DNA of 64,000 bases from Bemisia tabaci (taxonomy: Eukaryota; Arthropoda; Insecta; Hemiptera; Aleyrodidae): assembly GCF_918797505.1 (NCBI RefSeq), contig NC_092795.1, positions 33,405,131-33,469,130 on the forward strand, in the 5' to 3' direction. Shown here in pieces: positions 23,286-33,164 of the stretch (position 1 is its first letter; each line of letters begins with the position of its first letter). Made by a program: the position numbers and the translations under genes. Under the pieces are notes generated by a model that worked only from the letters and a program-made list of their open reading frames with translations, had not been told where the DNA came from and ran no database searches.

Positions 23286-23597
23286 CAGGGTGTTTACTAA
23301 AACAGGCTAGCCAAAAATCAGTACTTATACAGTACTATTTTTCAGAACATTCCCAAGAATTTCAGTACCTACTTAACAGAAAAGTTCAGTACCTTTTCAG
23401 TACCTCCATTTCCGTCACATTTTGTCGAAATTCGGAAAATTTCAAAATTTTGATTTTCTCGCTCAAATTGCGACAAAAATGAAAAATTCCGGACCTTCGA
23501 ACGGAATTTCCGCACTTTTTCAGTACTTCCGGACCGCCCTTAAAAAATCAGTACTATTTCCGAACTTTCCGGAAATTCCGGACTTGTAGACACCCTG
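23286..23597. mobile_element. MITE, CAGGGTGT(T/C)TACT ends (copy 2)
   Basis: Same family as 22450-22748: it starts CAGGGTGTTTACTAAAACAG, ends GACTTGTAGACACCCTG and has the same CAGTACTT interior. No clear target duplication. Confidence 0.85.
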
Positions 23598-24158
23598 GGT
23601 GGCATATATGTTGTTTTAAAAATGAGCTAAAAATAGTGGTGCCTCATTGCAAAATATGGGCCAAATATAAGTGTTCCAAATTAACCGACTTTTTTCTCAG
23701 TGTGGACCATAAACTCGACCGAACCCAAAATCTCCGAGCTAGCGCCTCCATTCTGAAACCGAGCCCCATATTCAACTGCACTCCGCTAGAAGCACACAAT
23801 CACCCGGGTTTCCCGTCGGGAGTTGCGTCTTTCTTCGAGGCGAGCGGATTCGGCGGCGGAAGCTCCCAGGCCCGGAGCCCGCGGCGCCGGCGCTAGGATG
23901 ACGACCGAAAACAATGAAAATGCTCTTGAGATGCAGCTCGCGGAAGAGTTCTACAACCGCGGACGCGCGCGCCCTCGCACGCAGACGTAATCCCTCACGC
24001 GCGCGCGCCGCACACAGGGCTCATTATTGATATTGATAGACACATAATAAGCTAAAGGAAAAATGCAACGATGCTATTGATTGAAACGGGTGGTTGTAAT
24101 GAACAAAGGAGATGACTCGTAAGATTGACTAACGGCAACCGGCGAGAGCTCTTCCCTA
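23598..24158. other. CpG-rich block, possible promoter region
   Basis: About 23800-24010 is strikingly GC/CpG-rich (GGCGGCGGAAGCTCCC, GCGGCGCCGGCGC, CGCGCGCGCCCTCGC), against an AT-rich background. A 31-codon frame starts with ATG at 23898 and stops at about 23990, without domain content. It lies upstream of the + strand chitin-binding gene, whose first exon I did not find, so it could be that gene's promoter or 5' exon. That link is inference. Confidence 0.3.
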
Positions 24159-24425
24159 CACCGCCGTGCTAAGGAAAATCGCCGAGTAAGCATTCGAAAA
24201 TCGAACGGTGCAAACTTTCCTCTCAGAAAATATTAATTTTTGAAGGGAGTTAGTTATTGATAATATTCCTTGAAATGTTTAAACCTTCTTGATCAAATCA
24301 TGAGCAAAATTCTCTGGAAAATTGAAATGAAAATATTTAAAAAATTTCCTGAAAATTCTTAGTCAGTCAAAGGAAATTTGACGACGCCTGACGGTTCATA
24401 CGACGTCCTTCCTTGGCACGACAGT
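24159..24425. mobile_element. MITE family with TGCTAAGGAAAA ends (copy 1, diverged)
   Basis: The left end CCGCCGTGCTAAGGAAAATC and right end GACGTCCTTCCTTGGCACGACAG form imperfect inverted repeats. This is the same family as 28407-28892 and 47599-47855. Confidence 0.65.
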
Positions 24426-25254
24426 ATAGTTTATCAATTTCCGCCTTAATCTATTACAACCATCCCTTTCAATAAATGTGATCGCTGTATTTTCCCTTTG
24501 CCTCCTTTGTCTATAGCTTTGTCTATCAATATCAACAATCAGCCAGCTGAAAAGTAAGTCTATTGGAGCGGTGGGACATAATGCAGAAACTTTAAACGCT
24601 TAAATCTGTATTAATATGAAACGTTAAGGTTCAAAAGTGGTTCCATAGCTTTAATCGTAAAATTTCCTACAAGAGGCATTTCTTCGAGTTAAAATTGGAC
24701 GTATTTCTGTCAAGCAGAACTAAAAGCATCGAGACATGAGCCCTGAGACTCATAAGGATTTATGAACAGCAAGGCTCACGTCATAATGCACATAGTTCCT
24801 TTTGACAGAAATGCGTCCAATTGCAACGAGAAAAACATGAAAATTTGCAATTTTAGTCATGTCCGACCTCCTCTAGAGACTCGCTCGCCTGTGCGCAGGC
24901 CGGGTCTTTGAGTGTGTGCGTGCAATTAGTTACGTTTACCGGAACTTGCTTTAGAAACGCGGCCAAGACGGCTCAGAGCCGAGCTTATCTCCGACTGCGC
25001 AAGAGACGTCTACTCGTCTAGGATCCCCGTTTCTTTAGTAATGAGCGGCTCAGATGACCAAAGGAGGTCTAGCATTGTTTTTCATCTTCGGAGCTTCGAA
25101 GTTCGAACCAAGATTCGAGCCTATCCTCTTTCCAGGGGCCTGATTTCGACGGCACTCGATTTTCCGGACCGCGACCACCCTGTTCAGACCAGAGGGTCCG
25201 GAAAAATCGTACCTCTGAAGAGGATAGCGACGAAATTACAGGGGGGAAAGTACG
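24426..25254. other. Intergenic DNA, nothing recognised
   Basis: No gene supported. The frame that opens at 25041 runs into the palindromic element at 25255 and is not a credible gene. Confidence 0.4.
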
Positions 25255-25565
25255 CGGAGAAAAAAAATTCATGCGCGTGGGACCCGAAGTTGAGGTCAAA
25301 TGGATCTCTGAAGTTATCGGATCACGTATCTAAAAACTTGAGGTGCAGCTGCCGAATTTCGGGTCAGACATCTGAAGTACTTCGATATAGGTATACCGAA
25401 GGGTTCGGATCACACATCTGAAGCACTCCGGTACACACCGAAGTGCCTCGATGTCTAACCCGAACTTCGGCAGCACGACCTCAAGTTTTCGGATGCGTGA
25501 TCAGAAAACTTTAGAGATCCATATGACCTCAACTTCGGGTCCCATGCACGAAGTTCTTTTCTCCG
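25255..25565. mobile_element. Palindromic element, CGGAGAAAA ends
   Basis: Starts CGGAGAAAAAAAATTCATGC then GGGACCCGAAGTTGAGGTCA; ends TGACCTCAACTTCGGGTCCC and later CTTTTCTCCG. The arms pair along most of the ~311 bp with moderate divergence, and many GAAGT/ACTTC words lie in the centre. Non-coding; superfamily unknown. Confidence 0.75.
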
Positions 25566-27766
25566 TCTTAGAGGAAGTCGCGTATTTTTCAGGCTTTTCA
25601 GAGCTCGTGGATCAAGAAAGACATGACATTTGTATTTATCTGGGTCGCAAAACTTTGAGAAGAGACGGAATTTTTACTTATCGAGGCGCGTACGTGCTGT
25701 AATTGCGGCACAATTGTGGTACTACCCCAATTTGTTAGATGATATGGGCATTTCCAATTAATTTTGGTAGTACCGCGACATTAAGGATAGTAACATAGGT
25801 AATTTATTGACATACTACCACAATAAATTAGAAAATTCCAAGAAATACAGGGTCCAAGTTGTGACTTAACCCCTACCTCTTTTTGTCCGTGTAGTTTTCG
25901 ACATAAAATTGCAGTAAATCATCACAAAAGTAATGTCTAATCACTCAGCACTCCTACTAACTGCTACACGTAGCATTACATAATTCCATAGATTACAATT
26001 AATACAGCTACTCGAAGACAGTAAGAAACAGACTGTGTAACATAACAACGTGGTGGATCTCGTCCCTGGATTACTTAGATTCACCTAACAGGGCATCTTC
26101 GACTTCGGAAAGAGGTGAAGAGTTCACTCGGCACCTTTCGCTGACCAGTTATCACCCGGGACCCGGGCGGGATAATCACTGTTTATTTATTACTAAATCC
26201 GGGCTCGATTAGCTCAGGCCTGAACATCAACAGAAGCGCGAGAGGCCGATTCCAGCGTTGTCATGTTTCCCCACTCGTTTTTTTCACAGTTCATTCTAAT
26301 TCAAACTAGATATTCGGCGTCTTTCTTAAAGTTTTGGGTATATACTCTTCTCCTACAAAACCGCTAAATGTTGCCATTTTTGGCGGTAGTGATAGTCAAA
26401 TAGCATATAATTATGTTCCATGACAAGATTAAAAATCCTGTTTTAAGCCCTTGCTCATGGTATTTATGATAACAAAGCACCCGTTGCTGGGAGAGGTGGC
26501 TCGAAACTTACGTCATTTTTCCACTGAAGCGTGCGGATGTTAAAGGAAATACGTGTGGCGAGAAATGTTTGTGAAATCGCTTGATAGTAAGATGCGTTCA
26601 CTCTCAAAAAATAGTATTCCGGCAAAAACTGAATTTCTGAAAATTTGGCGGCCAAGACCTCTTTGAAAAAACCCATTCAATTGTTTTTTTTTCCCCTAAA
26701 GAAATAAGGAAGAAGAAAATATGTACATGGCCAAATCGAGATCAATATACTCCAAAACACACCCCCTCCCCCTCTTGGGAGATCTGAAAGCACCTTGGAA
26801 GGCTTGACTCCAGTTTTAAAATGATTCACAATTCTATTTTCTAATGAAAACTCAAAATCTGGTAAACGCCGTCAGGTGCTTCTAAAACTAAGCCACAATA
26901 GCTTCCATTTAAATGGTAGCCGATGGCCTGAGAAAAAGAAGTCTGTCTCTTAATAGTTAAGTGCATTTCGGTTCCTTTATTTTAGTGAGAAACACAATAC
27001 TCAATTTTATCAACGTTTAGTGGCGCCTATCAAGTTTTGGGCTTCTAATCTTCACCAAGGAAACATACATATACATTTGATTCAAGATATTGGTGGACGG
27101 TTTGACAACGCTGGGTTCAGCTACCAGTGCGGCGTTTTTAAATAATTATAAATAATTACGGGCTGCGGCACTCTTATTGCTTGACAATGAGAAACAAATC
27201 AGCGGCCGTACGATAGCCGGGTGCGAACGTTCCGTAGTCCGCAGTCAACACATCGCTAGCTGTCTTTTTTACTGTGCAGCGTTGCCAGATTTCTACAATA
27301 TTCATCAGGTTTCATACATTACGAAGGTATGAACAACGTGTATACGCAGCAGCAATAAGGAGTGCTCCTTTGGGCGTTTAGATATTGATGCACAGAAAAG
27401 AGCTGAAAACTACAAGTCGACAAGTATTTCGGCTGGGGACAGTTATGTTGGCTGAGGTGCGACTTTTTAAACACCCTGTGTATGATGTAAAGTGTGCCTG
27501 AATACCTATAATAAATGAAAATATTTCTTCAATTTATCGAGAAAATCCCTCAATTTTTGCTTGGCGGACAATTCATTGATGGGGAAAAGAGCGGACATTT
27601 TTTATTTACGTTAGATCTGTTCGATTTTCTTATCCTTGCGGTCAAGTCTCCCGATGTAAAGCCAGCAAGGGTCCAGCATTGACAACCGCGAAGCTCTGGA
27701 GCTGGTTGTTGGGACTATCGGGTCGTTAGATCTGCGTTAGGAAATTGTGATGTGAACCACAACCAC
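25566..27766. other. Intergenic DNA, nothing recognised
   Basis: Mostly AT-rich sequence with short frames. AAACACCCTGTGT at about 27468 may be a stray end of the CAGGGTGT family. No gene supported. Confidence 0.4.
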
Positions 27767-27932
27767 CAGTGGTGAGGCGTGAGTGATCGATTATTATCGA
27801 TATTTCTCCCATTTAAAGCTATGGTAAAGACTCGATTACAAAGATGCTCGTTGCAGCACCCTTCTAGCGATCCTTTACCACAGGTTTAAATGGCAGATCA
27901 ATCGATACATCGCAAAGTACGCCACGCTATTG
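27767..27932. mobile_element. hAT-type MITE (copy 1) with 8-bp target duplication
   Basis: The ends are CAGTGGTGAGGCGTG and CCACGCTATTG, inverted-related. The interior has GATTATTATCGATATT and ATCGATACATCGCAAAGTAC in inverted arrangement. It is flanked by perfect 8-bp direct repeats ACAACCAC at 27759-27766 and 27933-27940. An 8-bp duplication with a CAGTGG-type end is the hallmark of hAT transposons. Sister copy at 63100-63267. Confidence 0.85.
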
Positions 27933-28406
27933 ACAACCACTTGACACAATCTATTGCCCGCCTATTCGATCAGCATTCGGAGGCCTGCAATCTGCATATG
28001 TTCGACAAAATTTCCAAAGGTGCTGGGGCCACGTTCCTGAGTCATGTCCGTCAGTGACAGTGTAACAACGAGTTAAACACTCCGCTCAAATCTCGCAGCT
28101 GTAACTAAAGTTCTTTCCCTTAATCTGTTCTTCGTCAGAGGTCAGCGTGATTTACGAGGTGATAAAGAAAGGGTTTGAGAAATTCGTAAGAGGCTTAATT
28201 GAAAGTATTTTAGGGCCCTGCAGATAGAGAGATTCTAATTGGAGATTCTAGGAATCCTATTGCAAGATGGAAGACCTGAAATTATCTCTATGTAGAATTT
28301 GGATAAAAATCACTGACAGTTTTCTGAACTTTGGAAACCGTAGCTTTCGAGGTGTTAACTGTGGATCCCATGTCCGCTTGGGAAAAAAGTCTCAGATTGG
28401 AGCTAT
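27933..28406. other. Intergenic DNA, nothing recognised
   Basis: No gene or repeat supported. Confidence 0.4.
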
Positions 28407-28892
28407 ACTGCTGTGCTAAGGAAGAACGCCGCACGAGCCTTCAGGCGTTGCCTTTCCTTCAAGAAGAACCGAATTCACTGAGAAAATTGTACTTAATTTT
28501 CCTCAAAATTTTCAGTCAATTTTTTTTCACGATTTAATCTAAAATGTCTAAAAATTCCAAGGAAACATATGCTTAAATTTGCTCAAAAATACACACTGGA
28601 AAAAAAAAACACATTTGATCTAGAGTCCAGACTCTTAAAAACATCGACAAGAGAAAATACTCTTGATTCAATCGGATTTTTGCTTAAATCAAGAACCAAG
28701 CCTCTTAATTTAAGCGGATTTCGTTTTGATTCAAGCAAAAATCCGATTGAATCAAGAGTATTTTTTCTTGTCAATGTTTTCAAGAGTCTGGACTCTAGAT
28801 CCAATGTATTTTTTCTTCCAGTGCATGTTTTATTGGGGGTAAATTTGGCAACTCTCGAATGTTCATACGGCGTTTTTCCTTAGCACAGCAGT
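28407..28892. mobile_element. MITE with TGCTAAGGAA ends (copy 2), interrupted by family P
   Basis: The left end ACTGCTGTGCTAAGG is the exact inverse of the right end CCTTAGCACAGCAGT. The element is interrupted at 28594-28823 by a complete family P MITE, so without it the element would be about 256 bp, like the copy at 47599-47855. The flanks allow a TA duplication (TA before CTGCTG, TA after CAGCAG). Confidence 0.8.
28594..28823. mobile_element. Palindromic MITE family P (copy 2, nested)
   Basis: Begins CACTGGAAAAAAAAAACACA and ends TTTTTTCTTCCAGTG; the interior arms are as in copy 1 but centred on GGATTTTTGCTTAAATC. Its nested position makes it younger than the host MITE. Confidence 0.88.
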
Positions 28893-28995
28893 ATCGCAAA
28901 ATCTCCTAAAATTGCGCCCCTGCTGATTCACCTCCATCACGACTCGCTGTGTTTCATTCCACTCGCCTGACCGTGCGCGCTTCCCTCTGTTGCAG

Positions 28996-29444
28996 GTCTT
29001 ATGACTCTCAGCTTGGAGATCAAAGTGCAAGACACCTCCAAGCGTCCGAACGAGCGTCAGAAGCGGCTCATCCCTTACATGATGTTCTACCTGACGGGGC
29101 AGACGCCCTCGACGGCGGCGCCCTACGCCTACACCCCAGCGACGGCCCCGGACGCGCCCAACAAGCTCGAGAACCACCTCGTCCAGAACTACCTGGCCTC
29201 GACCGGGGCCCAGTACTACTTCCTGCCGCAGCCCGTCCTCCAGGAGCAGCTCTTCCGCCGGCTCCCGTACCTCGTGGCGTCGCAGCAGCTCCAGGAGTTC
29301 CCGCAGAGCTACGAGCCCCCCGTCTACAAGACCGCCAAGCCCATCACCAAAGAGCGCAACAACCTCAAGTCCCTCCAGCTCTTCCACAACCCCTACACTG
29401 GTCTCCCTCTCGAGCAGTACCAACTCTTCAAACAGAACCCCAAG
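28996..29444 (+). CDS. Exon a of the chitin-binding gene
   Basis: It follows a CCCTCTGTTGCAG acceptor and ends AAG before a GTACCT donor (phase 0). It encodes about 149 residues, including KRPNERQKRLIPYMMFYL. It is much more GC-rich than its surroundings, typical of a conserved exon. The in-frame ATG at 29001 could serve as a start but gives no signal peptide, so an upstream exon is preferred. Confidence 0.85.
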
Positions 29445-29458
29445 GTACCTATCACTGG

Positions 29459-29494
<36 letters not shown>

Positions 29495-32400
29495 ACATTG
29501 GATCTAGACACTCTTAAAAACATCGACAAGAAAAAGTGCTCTTGATTCAATCAGAATCTAGCTTAAATCAAGAACCAAGCCTCTTAATTTAAGCGGATTT
29601 CGTTTGGATTCAAGCAAAAATCCGATTGAATCAAGAGTATTTTTTTCTTGTCAATGTTTTCAAGAGTCTGGACTCTAGATCCAATGTGTTTTTTTCTCCC
29701 GGTGATTCATTCCTTTATTTCTGACCATCGGTGCTATCAGATAATTGGGAATCGAGGGATCAGTGGCGATCCATTTTTGACAACTGTTTATTTCCTCAAA
29801 TGAAAGGTATTCATAGGAGGATATGCGAGCCACGCAAACCCCATGCATATACAGTTTAGAACCTTGGCTATCCGCGGTCGTTCATAGGAATGCCATTTTG
29901 CTTCCTTGGGTGAAAAAAATGTAGGTAAAACGTATGGAAAAAGCAGTCGCCCGCAAATACTCCGACTCAAAAGCTCTGACAACCACTCATGGTTTCTTCA
30001 GATTACCGCCGCGGATAATCGGGAACCAGGGTCCTACTGTGGATCATTTTACTTAAGTAATAGTAATGGCAGCGGAATGCTAGAATTGTTGGACACTCAA
30101 GTGTAGAGCATTCACTAAAATATCTAAAACAAGGTGTCTAGTTTGTTTTTTCATTTTGAGAAATCTTAATGAAATCCTGATTTTTCCTGACTTTTGACCG
30201 CTAAATCCTGATTTCATAATTTTTCCAAATCTTGATCAAAACCTGATTTTTTGCGGAGAAAAAGAGGCGAATGTAACTTCACGGCGGTAGCTCGATAAAA
30301 AAATCCGATCGGACGGCCGACTTTTCTCAAATCCTGATTTTACGACCGATTTTTTCCCAATTCCTGATTAATTCGGGAATAAATCCTGATTGACCTCAAA
30401 TCCTGATAGAATCGGGAAAATCCTGATGCTAGACACCCTGTAAAATTTCAAAAACTTGTTCGATACGTTTTAGTCCCTTATACCTCTATGCTTGCAGGTC
30501 TTCTCAGTTACTCATTTCAAGACCCTGAACCGACCTCAGTTCGACAACTCTGAGGCGCCCCAGAGGCAGCAAATCAAACAATACAACCAATCCCAACGGC
30601 CAGACGTTAAATACGTCCTAAAATACGTGCCCACCTATGCGCCAACCTACGCGCCGACGTACGCGCCTCAGCGGGATGCCACCCTTTCTGACTACGCGGA
30701 GCCCGAGATCCAGAAACCCGACGTCGACAAGCTCACCGCCGAATACTACTCGCAACACAAACTGCTAAACGCCTTGCCTACCTACCAGGCGCCCAAGCAC
30801 AACGTGTTGCCTACCTACCAAGCACCCAAGCACGAGGAGCTGCCTACCTATCAAACGCCAAAGCATGAGGTGAGTGCCAAATCACTCTTAATTGATTCAT
30901 TGCCTTTCAAGTAGCTCGAGTAAAGCTTATCATCCAGCACTTCCATAAATTAGCATCATTAAAGAATCATTGTCCTCTTTTTTTTTCTTTTTTTTCTTTT
31001 CTTTTTTTTTGTATACATATACACAGTGTAAGTCGGCAATCACATACCTCGTTTGCTGGGTCTGAAAATCTCCGCTTCTATGTTACTTATTTTTTTGAAG
31101 GAGAACAAATCGACAACATTCCTTGAAGTTTTTGCAGAATTTTCTTCGAACAGAGAGGAAAAATCAAGGCAGGTTTAAAGGATTGTCGTTGAGTAGTTTT
31201 CCGTTTAAAAAATGAAGTATGACAGGAAGTCTGCGACGCCGCAAATCGAGTTATGTGATTGCCGACTTACACCGTCGATATATGGTTTTGAGGCGTTTTA
31301 TCTGAGAGATACTACAGCCTTGGATGGGAGCTGAGAATAATAGGAGGGTGATTTTTTCAATTATAATAGGTTTAAGAGGATAAAGCGTTATGTAGGTTAA
31401 GGGATTCGGGTTAGTATTCTGTAGGAAATAGAAGATCAGCAGAAATTGTATGAGTTGAAGATACATTGATTTGTGTTACCTTTTTTCTGATATCACTGTC
31501 GTTTTTTTTTTTGAACACTTGTTGACTTCATTCGGACACATTCACTGGAAAAGAAAACACATTGGATCTAGAGTCCAGACTCTTGAAAACATTGACAAGA
31601 AAAAATACTCTTGATTCAATCAGATTTAAGCTTAAATCAAAAAGAAATCCGCTCAAATTAAGAGGCTGGGTTCTTGATTTAAGCTTAAATCTGATTGAAT
31701 CAAGAGTATTTTTTCTTGTCGACATTTTTAAGAGTCTGGACTCCAGATCCAATGTGTTTTTTTTCCAGTGTTCACATCATCACAGATAAAGTAATATTTG
31801 ATTATTTCAGGTTTTGCCTACCTACCAGGCACCGAAGGACGAGGAGCTGCCTACCTACGAAGCGCCGAAGCACGAAGAGCTGCCTACCTACCAGGCGCCG
31901 AAGCACGAGGGGTTGCCTACCTACCAGGGACTGCCCAAAGCCCCGAAGAACGGTGGCGTGCAGGGGCTGGCGCAGATCCTGCAGACGCTGCAGCGGGCGA
32001 ACGCGCTGTACCAGCCGCGATTGCCGGTGAGCATGAAGGCCATCTACAGCTACCTGGAGAAAGACCCGGACGACAACTCGCTGCAGAGCCTCGAGGAGGA
32101 GAAGGAAAGTCTCCCCGCGGGACCCGCCGGGTTGCCCGACGACGATGAGGGGGGCACACCCGGGAAAGCGGGCGTCGACTACCCGGCCCTATCCATCGTA
32201 CCCCACACCAAGTTCAGCTGCAAGACGCAGAGGTACAAGGGCTTCTTCGGGGATCCCGATACTAACTGTCAGGTCAGTTTCTTTTCCTTTTCAGGCTCAC
32301 CTCAAGACAAGGTAGGAAATTTAGTATTACAGCACGGCTTTTCACAACGAAATACTACGCAAGGCACGATGAGGTCAAAAACTTTCAAAATTGACTCATA

Positions 32401-33029
32401 AATGGACGTATTTCTGCTGAACGGCCAAATTCAGTTACCTTGCCTTCAGTTACATGCCGCAATCTTGGACAAGGTAGCATTAAACTAAAGATAGAAAATG
32501 TGTAAGAAAAACAGTTCACTCAAGATAAACTGCGATTTGCAATTTTTCAAATGCCTTTTCTGCACAGTCTATATAAATTCTCAACTATTTTTCGAATATG
32601 CCCTAATGATTTAATGCTCTTCATTGCCTTTCATTACAGGTATGGCACTACTGTGATTTGAACGGTGGTCAAGCTTCCTTCCTCTGCCCAAATGGCACGC
32701 TTTTCAGTCAGCAAGCTTTAACGTGCGACTGGTGGTTCAACGTTCGATGCGATGCAACAGCCCAACTTTACGTTCTGAATGAGCGACTTTACAAATACAT
32801 TCTTCCAATGAAACCTAGCTTCCCCGAGGATTATTCTGGCCCAGAGGCTGACAACTACATCCATCTCAAGTTCCAAGAGGCTGAGAAGAAGCGGAAGGAG
32901 AAGGCAAAGAACCAGACTGCCATGCACGAGAATGCACAAAAGGAGAAGGAACCGCCGCAGGTGATAGATGTCAATAAGCAAGTCACGTTAGAAGACTTCC
33001 TCACCAAGAAAAGTATACAAATCAAATGA
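28996..33029 (+). CDS. Pro/Tyr-rich repeat protein with one CBM14 chitin-binding domain (5' incomplete)
   Basis: Four exons are visible (28996-29444, 30498-30869, 31811-32272, 32640-33029), joined by GT-AG introns that keep one frame and giving about 556 residues. The N-terminal part is hydrophilic and Pro/Tyr/Gln-rich. The middle has PTYAP repeated three times, then seven copies of an 11-residue LPTYQAPKHEE unit. The C-terminal part holds a CBM14 (peritrophin-A) domain with six cysteines in the order FSC, TNC, HYC, FLC, LTC, VRC, followed by a Lys/Glu-rich tail. CBM14 domains bind chitin, so a secreted cuticle or extracellular-matrix protein is likely. The signal peptide must lie in an upstream exon, because the first visible exon begins at a splice acceptor and needs one more base before GT. 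Confidence 0.85.
29453..29704. mobile_element. Palindromic MITE family P (copy 3), 8 bp inside an intron
   Basis: Starts CACTGGAAAA, with its A-run expanded to about 35 bases (29459-29493), and ends TTTTTTCTCCCGGTG. It begins only eight bases after the exon a splice donor. The arms match those of the other copies. Confidence 0.88.
30130..30440. mobile_element. MITE, C(A)AGGTGTCTAG ends, 'AATCCTGATT' interior (copy 2)
   Basis: Same family as 18625-18920: it begins CAAGGTGTCTAGTTTG, ends GATGCTAGACACCCTG and has ATCCTGATTT repeats inside. It lies in the first visible intron of the chitin-binding gene. Confidence 0.82.
30498..30869 (+). CDS. Exon b of the chitin-binding gene
   Basis: The acceptor is TATGCTTGCAG and the donor GAG|GTGAGT; both ends are phase 0 and the exon has 124 codons. 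It contains PTYAPTYAPTYAP and the first three LPTYQAPKHE-type repeats; the intron cuts the third repeat after its Glu. Confidence 0.88.
31543..31770. mobile_element. Palindromic MITE family P (copy 4), second intron
   Basis: CACTGGAAAAGAAAACACAT to TGTTTTTTTTCCAGTG, fully palindromic with a short loop. It lies about 40 bases before the exon c acceptor. Confidence 0.88.
31811..32272 (+). CDS. Exon c of the chitin-binding gene
   Basis: The acceptor is GATTATTTCAG and the donor CAG|GTCAGT, with 154 codons. It continues the LPTYQAPKHEE repeat (four more units), then a region with SMKAIYSYLEKDPDDNSLQ and a Gly/Pro/Asp stretch. It ends with the first two cysteines of the CBM14 domain (FSCKTQRYKGFFGDPDTNC). 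Confidence 0.9.
32640..33029 (+). CDS. Exon d (terminal) of the chitin-binding gene
   Basis: The acceptor is TTCATTACAG and the stop is TGA at 33027-33029. It opens with VWHYCDLNGGQASFLCPNG, typical of CBM14, and carries cysteines 3-6. It then has LNERLYKYI and a charged tail with EAEKKRKEKAKNQ. The intron splits the domain between cysteines 2 and 3. Confidence 0.92.
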   Translation, partial: VWHYCDLNGGQASFLCPNGTLFSQQALTCDWWFNVRCDATAQLYVLNERLYKYILPMKPSFPEDYSGPEADNYIHLKFQEAEKKRKEKAKNQTAMHENAQKEKEPPQVIDVNKQVTLEDFLTKKSIQIK

Positions 33030-33158
33030 AAGCCTGCTAATGCAGGTTTGGTCTGCGAATTTTGAAACTGAGAATGAGAGAAAGGCTTGCTAGACAGTCC
33101 ACCTCCACATGCTATTGAAACATCATGTACATGAAATTCAAAGACGATAAATGAATAG

Positions 33159-33164
33159 AATAAA
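33159..33164 (+). terminator. Polyadenylation signal AATAAA
   Basis: An AATAAA hexamer 130 bases after the chitin-binding gene's stop codon. Confidence 0.55.

Noticed and set aside
25041..25421. 126-codon frame
   Set aside because: Its second half lies in the palindromic element at 25255-25565 and it has no domain.
28949..29545. 198-codon alternative frame over the chitin-binding exon, and the 211-codon antisense frame
   Set aside because: Both are GC-rich shadows of the real exon; the chosen frame joins the next exons in phase and the others do not.
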